From NCBI GenBank assembly GCA_035772405.1, contig JAYKKM010000124.1:248001-312000 (forward strand): DNA of 64,000 bases, given 5' to 3'. The notes beneath the pieces are model-generated. The model searched no databases and was not told the DNA's origin. It worked only from the letters and a program-made list of their open reading frames with translations. The DNA comes from Chrysogorgia sp. JL179-B06. Taxonomy: Eukaryota; Cnidaria; Anthozoa; Scleralcyonacea; Chrysogorgiidae. Of this stretch, positions 23,246-33,546 are shown piece by piece; within the stretch, counting starts at the first letter, position 1, and every line of letters begins with the position of its first letter. A program made the translations under genes and the position numbers.

Positions 23246-25774
23246 ATGAAAAGAATTAACAAACGCATTTTTTGTACTTTAACACTTATATCTAGTACGT
23301 TTTTACCTTATTTAACTATTAATGCAAAGGCAACAACTGATATTCTAGGAGCAAAAAAATGAACAGAAGATTCAGGAAATATAAAGAATGGTCAAAATGG
23401 TTTTATGTTTGAAGATAGTTGGGGCAATTTATGATCTGCTGGATTTGGCACTCCTCTTCAAAAATATGACTATAGTACTCACACATGAGAGACAAGTGAT
23501 GACATTGCCGGAAATCTAAAAGATGGTGGTGGTGGTTTTATGTTTCAAGATAAAAGGGGCAATTTATGATCAGCTGGATATGGCACTCCTCTTCAAAGAT
23601 ATGACTATGATAATAGCAGGTGAGAGACAGATAAAAAATTAAAAATAAAGAATGCAGGAAATCTAAAGAATGGTCAAAATGGTTTTATGTTTCAAGATAG
23701 CAAGGGTAATTTATGATCAGTTGGAAATGACACGCCTCTTCAAAAATATGACCATGGTACTAGCACATGAGAATCAAATTCTAAAATTAGCGGAAATCTA
23801 AAGAATGGTTGAAATGGTTTTATGTTTCAAGATAAGAGGGGCAATTTATGATCAGCTGGATATGACACTCCTCTTCAAAGATATGACTATGCAAAAAAAA
23901 TATGAGAAACAAATTGAAAAATTCGTGGAAACATATTAGATGGTTATGATGGTTTTATGTTCGAAGATAGCAGGGCCAATTTATGATCAGCTGGATATGG
24001 TGCTTTTCTTCAAAAATTTGACAATGGATCTAATATATGAAAAACAAGCAAAAAAATTATGAGAATTCAAAGCAGTGGTTTTGGTGGTTTTATGTTTCAA
24101 GATAAAAGGGGCAATTTATGATCATCTGGACATGGCACTCCTCTTCAAAAATATAACTATATTACTAGCACATGAGAAACAAGTGCTCCAATTAGCCAAA
24201 ATCTAAAGGATGATCTAAAGAATGGTTGGAGTAGTTTTATGTTTCAAGATAGCAAGGGTAATTTATGATCAGTTGGAAATGACACGCCTCTGCAAAAATA
24301 TGACTATGATAATGACGTATGAGAAACAAGTGATGCAATTAAAGGAAATATAAGTAATGGTGGTGCTGGTTTTATATTTGAAGATAGCAAGGGCCATTTA
24401 TGATCAGCTGGATATGGTACTAAACTTCAAGTAATGTATAGTGATAAAGATGTAGCTAGTGTTATAGCTTTAATTCAAGCAAATAGCGGAATGACTAAAG
24501 ATGTTGCTACTGATATTCCACTAAAATCTAATGCAGTTTTTAATGTTGCTGCTCTAAACTCATTAGGAACTGGTGGAACCTTCCCAGGTGATACTAAGGG
24601 CACAACCCTAACTTATTCTCACGGGGGCATTACAAGTGATGGTCCTTTAGTTGTTACTGTAAAAATTACTAAGGGCACAGCAACTGCTTTTGCAACATTC
24701 ACTGTGGATGTTTCTGGAATTGATGTAGTTAAGAAAGATAAAATTCAAGAAGCTAATTTACAAGCACTTAAAACGCAACTAACTAGTGGTGCTGTTACAA
24801 AAACCACTGATAAAGCGGGAACAATTGCAGTTCGTATTACGGATACAGCATCCCTTAAAGCAGAAACCGGCATTGATCTTACTAAACTAGCTAATTCTTC
24901 AACATATGTAATTTCAGCAGCAGCAAATGGGACTTCTGGAACAATTACTATTAGTGTAATAATGACAACATCTGGAGCAGCATCTGAAATATCAGAAGTA
25001 GTCACTTACACTATCTATCATAAGAGTAATGATGATGTTGATGCTGCAAATAAAGCAGATGTAGTAGATACAGATAGTATTAAAGTTACAATTGAAAATA
25101 TTATTGGAATGGCCAAGGATATCGCTGATGCTATTTCACCAGTAGATATAGACATGCAATTTGATGCTAATGTTTTAAGCTTATTAGGCATTGGCGGAAC
25201 CTTTCCAAGTGATATTAAGGACACAACCTTAACTTATTCTCACGGGGGGGCTACAAGTGATGGTCCTTTAGTTGTTACTGTAAAAATTACTAAGGGAAAA
25301 GCAACTGCTTTTGCAAATTTTAACATAGCTATTGGTGGCATAGATCTTGCCAATGCTAATAAGGCTAAAGTACAAAAAGAAGTTGACAAGTTCAAAAACT
25401 TTAATTCAGTTGATAGTCTTAACTCTGTAGCAGCCATTTTATCACCTTTAAATACAGAAAATATTAAAACACAATTTGAGGCAATAACTGGTTATATTGC
25501 TCCTAGCCTAACTGATGGCTATAGCATCTCTAAGGTAATTGTTAAAACAGTTTTAGATCCTAAAACAAAAAAAGTAGCATATACTATAACTATAAGTGAT
25601 ACTAATAGTAACACTGCAACCAAAGATATTGTTGTTACCTTTGCTGTAAAAGCAATCTCAAAAGATAAAGATTTATCCAAAGGAGCAATAGCAGGCATTA
25701 CAATCGGTTCTATTCTTGGGATAGGTATATTTGGGTTTTTAATATACCATCTTTTTAAAAAGTTAAAAAAATAA
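23246..25774 (+). CDS. Surface protein with eight beta-propeller modules and C-terminal anchor
   Basis: An 842-residue protein. Residues 1-29 form a signal peptide (basic start, hydrophobic core, cleavage after NAKA), with no lipobox. Residues about 50-396 hold eight repeats of 45-49 residues with the core GFMFQD..GNLWSAG..TPLQKYD....WET. This resembles the two-component-regulator propeller repeat ('EDs.GnlWvgT..Gl.ryd'). Residues 397 to about 800 contain a duplicated module (LTYSHGG.TSDGPLVVTVKI). The C-terminus has a membrane span (AGITIGSILGIGIFGFLIYH) and a basic tail, so it is anchored with the bulk outside the cell. Trp codons in the repeats are TGA. Its G+C and Gly/Thr content are higher than those of its neighbours, and it lies between two IS3 relics, suggesting acquisition. 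Adhesion or ligand binding is plausible but unproven. A terminator follows. Confidence 0.8.
23393..24433 (+). repeat. Eight tandem propeller-blade coding repeats
   Basis: Units start at residues 52, 97, 146, 191, 236, 281, 330 and 375, with spacing 45 or 49 codons (135 or 147 bases). The DNA itself is repetitive (TTTATGTTTCAAGATA and GGCAATTTATGATCAGCTGG recur). The last unit is truncated after LWSAGYGTKLQ, while the N-terminus supplies KKWTEDSGNIKNG, the missing end of a unit. Confidence 0.85.
24540..25350 (+). repeat. Duplicated C-terminal module of the propeller protein
   Basis: The coding stretches at about 24545-24740 and 25160-25350 are near-identical (GGTCCTTTAGTTGTTACTGT occurs in both) and encode LGTGGTFPGDTKGTTLTYSH and LGIGGTFPSDIKDTTLTYSH respectively. 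They point to an internal duplication of an extracellular domain. Confidence 0.8.
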
Positions 25775-25787
25775 ACATGCATAGTTT

Positions 25788-25821
25788 AAAAGGAACCCAT
25801 TTTGAGGGGTTCCTTTTTTTA
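25788..25821 (+). terminator. Rho-independent terminator of the propeller gene
   Basis: AAAAGGAACCC pairs with GGGTTCCTTTT across a short loop and is followed by T residues. It is the most GC-rich hairpin noted in the window. Confidence 0.85.
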
Positions 25822-25874
25822 TTATAAAAAACCATCTATTATAAACAAAGATATAAATTAAACTGATTCAAAAA

Positions 25875-27021
25875 TGGACTCTTTTTAACTCTTTTGCACT
25901 TGATATTCTAAGGGAGTTTAATACCCTGGACAGCTTGTATTTTTTTCTCGTTATAATACTTTACAAAAATCTTGATACCAATTTCTAATTTTTCAAAACT
26001 TCTGTCTTTAAATGGTATTTTATACAAAAATACTTGCTTAAAAATTGAAAATCAATATTCAATTGGTCTATTATCTAGGAAATTCCCAACATTTGACATT
26101 GATCCAATAAAATTTTTACAACTATTGATGGATATTTTTTGAAAAATAGATGGATCCATGACTAGAATTTATTATTGGTTTTTTGCCTATTATTTTTTTG
26201 GATAATTTTTCAGAGTTATCCGCAATTAGATTTTTATCATTTCTTTTAGCAAATGTATAATCAACTTATGGAATTATTAAAACCATCAAGAACAAGGGAT
26301 AAATAAGCCTTGGAATAATCGTTAAACTGGACATGTGTTACATTGGTAAAAGTTTTTTCTAAGTCTATTGCTTCCAAAATTTCTATCCATTATATATTCA
26401 TACCCATCTTTTAAGGTTTTTTTACCATCTTTGATTTTTCTTATTCTAATTTCTGCTTTCATTCCTGATTTCCTCATTATTCTGTAAATTTTTTGATGAT
26501 TATATTGGTTTCTCTCAAAACATAGTAACTCGTTTTGCGATATTCTGGATTACTATGCTTATTGAATATGTGTCTAATCAACCCAGTGAACGCTAAGTCT
26601 TTACTAATTTCCTTATAGCTTTTCATTTATAATATCTTGATTTTGAACCACCAAAAAATAACATAATTTCTTAATTGCAAAAGCCCGTCCTTGCATTTAT
26701 CTATTACCTTGAATTTATTTTTTTATTTTTATTGTCTTTAATTATTTGATTATACCTATCATAAATTCTAATAATTTCAATAAGTGCTTCCTTGGTTAAA
26801 TCTTCATAATTTGCTTTTTTTAACAGCCATCTTTCTTTGTACATCACTATTTATTAGTTCTTCCTTCCAAAAACAGAACATAACCCTTTCTATAATATGG
26901 GTTAATAGCCATATTTCTTTTGCAAGTTTTATTGCACTTTTTCCATTTAAATATCTCATCACCCAATTATATTTCATATTAATACTTTAACTTTTTTTGA
27001 AGTTTGCTTTTTGGGGGTCCA
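25875..27021 (-). mobile_element. Degenerate IS3-family insertion sequence, copy 2
   Basis: Same element and orientation as copy 1. The ends TGGACTC (25875) and, at the right, GGGTCCA (to 27021) form a short imperfect inverted repeat (TGGACYC). The transposase remnant is more broken than in copy 1, with no frame above 70 codons on the coding strand. An open frame on the plus strand at 26784-26990 is not a gene. Confidence 0.7.
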
Positions 27022-27059
27022 GTTTATTTTGTGTAAACTAAATTCTGATTTAATGAATT

Positions 27060-27545
27060 TAATTGCTTAAATAACTAATATATTACAAAGTAAAAATGGT
27101 AAAACCCAAATTAAAGTGGTAGACCATTTCTTATATATTATCTTTTTAAAATCATTACATAATAAAATCCAAGAACTTTTTTTCACATTTATACCAAGAA
27201 ATATGTAAATGAAATATTCTTTTGCATAGTTTTTTCTAATGTTTGAAATCTAATACCATCAGTAAAAACGATTGAATAAATCTTGTTAAGTAACCAATGC
27301 CTAAAATTTCAATACCTGTTAAAATAATATCAATAATTTTACTTGCATAACTACCATTAATATGAAATCCTTAAAAATTAATTAATAATTTATGAAATAT
27401 TTTTATTGCTTGTGTCTTTTTCATACATGAAAATCATTTTTTCTTTAATTTGAGAAATATCTCTTTAATGCTTTTTTAACTAACTTGGGCACAAAGTAAC
27501 CTTCCCAATTTTTTGAAATATTAATTACAGATTTTTTAATCCAAT
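27060..27545 (-). pseudogene. Remnant resembling a Mutator/IS256-family transposase
   Basis: On the minus strand, short frames give GSYASKIIDIILTGIEILGI (near 27350-27290), FTDGIRFQTLEKTMQKNISF (near 27270-27210) and KKVLGFYY shortly after. This follows the order seen in Mutator-type transposases: a helix-turn-helix segment, the catalytic 'DGIhfkv', then 'lGi...G.kevLG.w'. Frame changes and stops make it non-functional. The assignment is by eye. Confidence 0.4.
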
Positions 27546-27557
27546 TGTGTTATTTGG

Positions 27558-29255
27558 CTATTTTTTAAGATTGGTTATTTGGTTATTTGGGTCATAATCA
27601 AGAATTGTTGTAAATATGTGTGGATTTCGTCTTTTAATTCAGTAAAAATATGGTTGCAATTTGGTAGTAACTATTTCTTTAATATCATTGTTAGTTCAGT
27701 TTTTTTTATTTTTAATTGTATACAAGGCAGCACCATGAGTCATTTTTTGAATTTCATTTATTAATTCTCTTGAATCCTTAATATAAACTGTTCCCCTTGA
27801 AACAATTCTTGTCCTTCCTACAATCTCATTTGTTTTCTTATTGATAACAAATATAACATTTATAAATCCATTTGCCCCAAGTTCATCTCTTGCTTTTATA
27901 GGAAAGCTTGTTTGCTTTGTAGCAATTCCTGAATCTATATATATAGGACCAACATCAATTTTTTCTTTTGTTCATACTACTATTTTATTTTTAAGTTCAA
28001 GAACATCGCCATTTTCCATTATGATAACATTTTCAGGTTTAACCCCTTGCTCAGTTGCTGTAAAACCGTGAACAGCGGCTTGGCGATAAGAACCATGATA
28101 AGGAACAAAATATGTGGGTTTTGCAAGTTGAAGGATTTTTATGTGCTCTTCTTTGTAAGCATGACCTGATGTATGATAGATTCCATCTACTTTATTTTCC
28201 TTAATAGTTACACCAATTTTATAAAGTTTATTAATCAGTTTTTCAATTCGCATACGATTTCCCGGAATGGGAGAAGCTGAGAAAATAATAATATCCTTTT
28301 TATTTAAAGTAATTCATTTTTGTTTGCCATCAGCAACTCTACTTAAATTTGCCATTTCTTCACCTTGTGATCCTGTAGAAAGAATAAAAACTTTATTGGA
28401 AGGAAGTTTGGATATATCTTTTTTATCTACAAATGTGTTATCCATTACATTAACTAATTTGATTTTTCTTGCAATATCAATAATCTTAATCATAGAACGA
28501 CCAAATGTACAAACTTTTCTTCCATGTTTGGCAGCAATTTCTATAACAGCTTGAATTCTATGCACTTGTGAAGCAAAGCTAGTAAAAATAATTTTTCCCT
28601 TTGCTGCTTTTATTTCTCTTTCAATTTCAACAAGAATTCTAGCTTCTGTTGGTGAATGAGAAGGATGTAATGCATTGGTGGAATCAGACATAAACAAATC
28701 AATTCCGTCTTTTCCTATTTTTTCTAATTTTGAAAAGTCAGTTAAATTACCAATTGGAGAATAATCAATTCTAAAATCTCCTGTATTTGCAATAATTCCA
28801 TTTGGTGTTTTAATTCTAATACCAAACGAATCAGGAATTGAGTGCTGCGTAGTTCAAAAATCAAGTTCAAAATATTTTGATTTGAATACCATATCCTTTT
28901 CAATGATTTTAAATTTAACATTAGTTTTTATTTTTCGTTCTTGAATTTTATTTTTTATTAACTCATTTGCTATTTCAGAACCATAAATATAAGGAATATT
29001 AACCACTTTTAAAAGTCAAGGAATTCCACCTATATGATCTTCATGACCATGAGTTAAAAAGATTCCAACAATTTTTTCTTGATTTGCTTTTAAATATGAA
29101 TAGTCAGGTATAATTCCGTCTACACCTGTTTCAACTGAATTTGCAAATTTAATTCCTGAATCCATTATTATTATTTCATCATCATGTTCAACAATGACTG
29201 TTGCTTTACCTATTTCACGCATTCCACCCATAGTGAAAAATTTTGTTGCCTTCAT
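27558..29255 (-). CDS. rnj: Ribonuclease J family protein
   Basis: A 565-residue metallo-beta-lactamase/beta-CASP ribonuclease for mRNA turnover and rRNA maturation. The zinc motif [11 protein letters not shown] lies at residues about 70-80, followed by [11 protein letters not shown] and [11 protein letters not shown]. The beta-CASP region has [19 protein letters not shown] and the SGHA motif, then [11 protein letters not shown]. The C-terminal domain ends in [19 protein letters not shown], as in RNase J. Several TGA codons are Trp. The start is preceded by AGGAGAG. It lies at the edge of the accessory island but is intact. Confidence 0.92.
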
Positions 29256-29332
29256 AAAATTACTCTCCTAATAAATTAATCATTTAAATAACAAAATAAA
29301 TGTTTTCAATATTATAACAAAATCAAAAAATA

Positions 29333-29878
29333 TTAAATAATTTCTTCATTATCTTTTTGCATTCAAAGATTATCTTTGTCTATGTGATCAACAAATAACT
29401 TCCCATTGAGATGGTCTATTTCATGTTGATATACAATTGCTAAAAAACCTGTTTTTGTTATTGTAATATATCTTTTTTCAAAATATGAATATCCCGAAAT
29501 AACTATTTTATTGCGACGATGAACTAGTCCTTCTTGGTTTGGAAAACCTTCTTTTATGGAAAGACATCCTTCACCTTTCGAAATAGCAACAAAAGAAATG
29601 GAATATGATTCAATTTTTGGATTTATAAATAATGTATGTTCATTTCCCCCATAGTGTTTTACTTTTACTAAAAACATTCTTTTTAAGAAACCTAATTGCA
29701 CAGCTGCAATTCCAATTCCGGGTCTATTGCATAGATTATTGTTTTCATCTTTTGTCATTTCAAGGTATGATTCTAAATTTTTTGCAATTCTGTCATCTTC
29801 AACTGAAAGTGGGATTTTTACCTCTTGAGAAATCATTCTTAGTTTTTTATTAGGTAAAGTTATGGTTTTTCTAATCAT
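29333..29878 (-). CDS. def: Peptide deformylase
   Basis: A 181-residue metalloenzyme that removes the formyl group from nascent protein N-termini. All three motifs are present: GIGIAAVQLG (about residue 54; motif 1, with Val-Gln-Leu for Pro-Gln-Ile), EGCLS (about 103) and QHEIDHLNGKLF (about 150). Metal ligands Cys and two His are intact. One TGA encodes Trp near the C-terminus. It is divergent from rsmD with a shared short promoter region and appears leaderless. Confidence 0.93.
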
Positions 29879-29884
29879 ATCTTT

Positions 29885-29904
29885 ATTCTACCATATGATA
29901 TTAT
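29885..29904. promoter_or_regulatory. Back-to-back leaderless promoters of def and rsmD
   Basis: On the minus strand TAGAAT (29885-29890) stands six bases before the def ATG. On the plus strand TATTAT (29899-29904) stands six bases before the rsmD ATG. There is no Shine-Dalgarno site for either gene. Confidence 0.55.
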
Positions 29905-29910
29905 TTAACT

Positions 29911-30459
29911 ATGTTAAGAGTTATAGCAGGAAAATATCGAAATAGAAAATTAAAAAGACCACCAAGAGAAATAACAAGACCAACAATGGATAGAGTTAAA
30001 GAAGCAATTTTTAATATGATTCAATTTGATATTGGAGGAACAATTGTCTTAGATCTTTTTTCAGGCTCTGGTTCTCTTGCTATTGAAGCTTTATCTCGAG
30101 ATGCAATAAAGGTTATAGCAGTTGATAAATCAAAAAAAGCAATAAATGTTATAAATGAAAATATACAATCAATTGGTATTAAAAACATTGAAATAATTGC
30201 AAGTGATGTAATAAATTATATAGAAAATGCAAAAGGAAAAAAGTTTGATTTTATTTTTATGGATCCTCCTTTTTTAAATTATGATATTTATAATAAAACA
30301 TTTAAAGCCATTTTAAAATCAAAAATTTTAAAGAAATATGGATTAATTATTCTTGAAACAAAAAATCCTCAAAAAATAAACATACCTAAAGGATTAGTTA
30401 TCCAAAAACAAAAAAAATATGGGATCTCACATGTTTTGCTAATTGCAAATAATATATAA
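29911..30459 (+). CDS. rsmD: 16S rRNA (guanine966-N2)-methyltransferase
   Basis: A 182-residue SAM-dependent methyltransferase that modifies G966 of 16S rRNA. It has the family N-terminus MLRVIAGKYRNRKLKRP, a PT.DRVKEAIFN segment, SAM motif I VLDLFSGSGSLAIEAL (residues about 46-61) and the catalytic MDPPF (about residue 116). It is the first gene of a run with gmk and the PrpC/PrkC genes. The leaderless-type promoter fixes the start. Confidence 0.92.
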   Translation: MLRVIAGKYRNRKLKRPPREITRPTMDRVKEAIFNMIQFDIGGTIVLDLFSGSGSLAIEALSRDAIKVIAVDKSKKAINVINENIQSIGIKNIEIIASDVINYIENAKGKKFDFIFMDPPFLNYDIYNKTFKAILKSKILKKYGLIILETKNPQKINIPKGLVIQKQKKYGISHVLLIANNI

Positions 30460-30469
30460 TAAAAATAAT

Positions 30470-31051
30470 ATGAAGAATAAAATCATAATTTTTACAGGAC
30501 CTTCAGGAGTTGGTAAAGCAACAATTGAAAAAAAACTTTTTAAAGATAAAACATTGAAACTAGTTCTATCTATCTCAGCAACAACAAGAGGTCCTCGTTC
30601 AGGAGAAATTAATGGTAAACACTATCATTTTATTTCAGATAGTCAATTTAATGAAAAAATCCAAAATAAAGAATTTGTGGAATATAACAAACATTTTTCT
30701 CATAAATATGGAACATTAAAAAAAGAAATTAAAAGAATTCTAGCAAACGGCAATAATCCATTTTTAGAAATTGAAACAATTGGTGCAAAAAATATCATTA
30801 AAAAATATGAAAAAGATGATCTTTTATCCATTTTTCTTGCCCCACCTTCTATTGAAAAACTTAGACTAAGAATTATTTCAAGAGGAAGTGAAACTAAGGA
30901 ACAAATTAAAGAAAGATTGGCAAGAGTTGAAATGGAAATGAAAGATAAGAATTTATTTGATTATGTTGTTTATAATGATGTGATAGAACACACCGTGAAT
31001 CAAGTTAGACATATTATCAAAAGGGAGATAAATGATGCGAAAAGTTATTAA
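30470..31051 (+). CDS. gmk: Guanylate kinase
   Basis: A 193-residue enzyme phosphorylating GMP to GDP. Walker A GPSGVGKATIE is at residues about 10-20; Ala replaces the usual Ser/Thr after GK, followed by Thr. GMP-binding residues SATTRGPRSGEINGKHYHF and the lid RGSETKEQIKERL are present. The start is placed at ATG 30470, giving the normal N-terminus MKNKIIIFTGPSG; an in-frame ATG at 30443 would overlap rsmD and add nine residues. It precedes prpC, as in Bacillus-like gene order. Confidence 0.92.
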   Translation: MKNKIIIFTGPSGVGKATIEKKLFKDKTLKLVLSISATTRGPRSGEINGKHYHFISDSQFNEKIQNKEFVEYNKHFSHKYGTLKKEIKRILANGNNPFLEIETIGAKNIIKKYEKDDLLSIFLAPPSIEKLRLRIISRGSETKEQIKERLARVEMEMKDKNLFDYVVYNDVIEHTVNQVRHIIKREINDAKSY

Positions 31052-31775
31052 AAGTGATATTGGAGTGGTAAGATCTGAAAATCAAGATCGTGCTGCTATT
31101 TTTAATAATAACAAGCAGATATTTATGATTTTATGTGATGGAATGGGAGGGCATGCAGGCGGTTCTTATGCAGCAACAATAGCTGTTAACACATTTGAAA
31201 AATCATTTAAGGAATATATTCCAGAAAATAAAATTAATTCTTGATTTGAAAAAACAATTAATTTATCAAAAAGAGAAATGATGAAATTTACAAAAGAAAG
31301 ACATGAACTTCTTGATATGGGTACAACCTTAACAGCAGCATTAATTTCTGGAAATAAAATTCATATTTTTAATATTGGTGATTCTCGAACTTATATCTAT
31401 AATGGTTTATTGTACCAAATAACAAAAGATCATAATGTTAGAAATTATTACATTGATAAATACAAATATTCTCCTGAAGAAGCTGCAAAAAAAATAGGTG
31501 CCACTGCCCTAACATATTCATTGGGGCCTGATAAAAATACAAGAGTTGACTCATTTGTTGTGCTTATTAATGAAGAAATACAATTTATTATTTTAACTTC
31601 TGATGGAATTCATGATTATATTTTAAAACCAACTTTTGAACAAGTTCTTTCTTCTCAAAAATCATTAGAAAAAAAAGCAATTAAATTAATAAAAGAGGCA
31701 ATTAAGGGTAAATCTTCTGATAATCTAACAGTTGCAATTTTAGAAATGGAACATAAAAATGCTAGAAATAATTAA
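31032..31775 (+). CDS. prpC: PP2C-family protein phosphatase
   Basis: A 247-residue Mn/Mg-dependent Ser/Thr phosphatase. The metal-binding motifs are SENQDRAA (about residue 17), CDGMGGHAGG (about 38), TLTAALI, GDSRTYIY (about 118), SDGIHDY (about 190) and the C-terminal SDNLTVAI. It counteracts the kinase encoded next, with a 17-base overlap. Its start overlaps the gmk end and a GGGAGA site precedes it; ATG 31032 and 31035 are both possible. Confidence 0.92.
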
Positions 31776-32727
31776 AAAAAAATATAATATCATTCGACAA
31801 ATTGGAAAAGGTGGTATGGCTTATATTTATCTAGCCACTCAAAAAGGAAATGACAAAAAAATGGCTATTAAAGTTATGGAACCTAGTTCAAGAAATGATA
31901 TTATTAAGCAAAGGAGATTTGAACATGAAATTGAAATTCTTAAAGTTATTGATTCTCCTTATGTAGCTAAAATGTTGGATGCTGAAATGACTGAAAACTA
32001 TGCTTACATAGTAATGGAGTATGTTGATGGATACATTTTAAGAGACTATATTATAAAATATACAAGATTAACAGTTGATAAAACAGTTGATTTTATGAAG
32101 CAACTTGCATTAGGTTTTGATGAAATTCACAATAACAATGTTATACATCGTGATATAAAATCCCAAAATATTATGGTAGGTCCAAATGGAAGAATTAAAA
32201 TTATAGATTTTGGAATTGCTATCAATGATGAAACTGAAAGACTTACAAAAACTAACATATTAATTGGTTCGCCTCAATATGTTTCACCTGAACTCATTAA
32301 TCAAGAAGACCCCACTCATCATGCTGATATTTATGCATTAGGAGTTCTTATGTATGAAATGTTAACTGGTGATGTACCTTTTAAAGGTAAGGATTCTATT
32401 GCTATTTTAAAAAAACATCAAAGTACAGAAATTCCAAAAATAACAAAAGTCTTTCCAAATGTTTCCCAATCAATTGAAAATATTATTATTAAGGCAACAG
32501 CAAAAGATAAAAAACATCGTTATAACACAATGTATGATTTGTATCTTGATTTAAAATCTTGTCTAAAGCAAAATAGAGCAAATGAAAAACCAATTGATTT
32601 AAAAAATCCAAAACAAAGAAAATCTTTTATTGATATAATAAATTCAAAATTTTTAAGTGTCGTTATTATTGTTATTTTATTATTCATAGTGATATTAATT
32701 GTTATTTTTGTTGTGAAAGGATTGTAA
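31759..32727 (+). CDS. prkC: Membrane-bound eukaryotic-like Ser/Thr protein kinase
   Basis: A 322-residue protein. It has a kinase domain with glycine loop IGKGGMAYIYLA (residue about 14), VAIK-type lysine MAIKVME, catalytic HRDIKSQNIM (about 132), DFGIA (about 151) and SPEL in place of APE. There is one membrane helix near the C-terminus (SVVIIVILLFIVILIVIFVV) and almost no outside part, so the PASTA sensor repeats of PrkC/Stk1 are missing. It is coupled to prpC upstream and to rsgA downstream (TAATG overlap). Confidence 0.92.
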   Translation: MLEIIKKKYNIIRQIGKGGMAYIYLATQKGNDKKMAIKVMEPSSRNDIIKQRRFEHEIEILKVIDSPYVAKMLDAEMTENYAYIVMEYVDGYILRDYIIKYTRLTVDKTVDFMKQLALGFDEIHNNNVIHRDIKSQNIMVGPNGRIKIIDFGIAINDETERLTKTNILIGSPQYVSPELINQEDPTHHADIYALGVLMYEMLTGDVPFKGKDSIAILKKHQSTEIPKITKVFPNVSQSIENIIIKATAKDKKHRYNTMYDLYLDLKSCLKQNRANEKPIDLKNPKQRKSFIDIINSKFLSVVIIVILLFIVILIVIFVVKGL

Positions 32728-33546
32728 TGAAAGGTCAAATTTTTAAAATTATTTCAGGCTTTTATGATATTAAATCTGAAAATAAAATTTATAGAGTAAG
32801 AGGTTCAGGCAATCTTCGTAATGAAAAGAAAATTCCACTTGTTGGTGATTTTGTGGAATTTGAGAAGAATGGATTTTTAAAAAAAATTTTTCCAAGAAAA
32901 AAACGAATTAATTCGTCCAAAGGTAGCAAATATAAATCAAGCAGTTATTGTCACTTCATTAGAAGAACCTAAATATTCTTCATTGCTTTTAAACAAATTT
33001 CTTGCTATTATAGAAATTCAAAATATAATTCCTATATTGATTTTTACTAAAATTGATCTAACTAATAAAAGATATGGCATAGACTATCTTAATAATGGAT
33101 ATACTGTTTTTGAAATTGACAATTTCAAAAAATCAACATTACATAGTATTAAAAAGATTTTTGATAATAAATTATCTGTTTTTGCAGGTCAAACTGGAGT
33201 TGGTAAATCAACAACTATTGAAAATATTACAAATATCAAAAGGGAAACACAACCTATTTCTAAAGCATTAGGCAGAGGAAAACATACAACAAGAGTTGTT
33301 GAAATTATTGATTGAGAAGGTAAAATGATTATTGATACTCCAGGTTTTTCATTGCTTAATATTCAACTTACTAAGCAAGAACTTGCAAAATCCTATAAAG
33401 ATTTTAAGATAAATAGCATTAATTGTAAATTTAAAAATTGTCTTCATAAATTTGAAAAAAAATGTAGAATAAAAGAACTTGTTAAAGAAAATAAAATTTC
33501 AAACATAAGATATTTAGATTACCTTAAAATTTTAAAGGAGATATAA
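32727..33546 (+). CDS. rsgA: Ribosome small-subunit GTPase RsgA, one frame break
   Basis: This GTPase assists late 30S assembly. The N-terminal OB domain is read in one frame to about 32900; the rest, from NELIRPKVANINQAV to the stop, is in the +1 frame. The switch falls in seven A at 32897-32903; with six A the sequence would read PRKNELIRPKVAN, the normal family sequence. The second part has the circularly permuted GTPase motifs: FTKIDL (G4), GQTGVGKST (G1), TTRVVEI (G2), DTPGF (G3), and a zinc site CKFKNCLHKFEKKC. One TGA is Trp. If real, the break would stop translation after 81 codons. Confidence 0.85.

Noticed and set aside
23393..24433. Regular repeats considered as a CRISPR array
   Set aside because: Units are 135-147 bases, in frame, and encode protein blades; no short palindromic repeats or cas genes.
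24745..25782. Minus-strand frames opposite the propeller gene
   Set aside because: Antisense shadows of a repetitive Thr/Ser/Ala-rich gene.
26784..26990. Plus-strand 68-codon frame inside IS3 copy 2
   Set aside because: The strand is opposite to the transposase remnant; composition is not protein-like.
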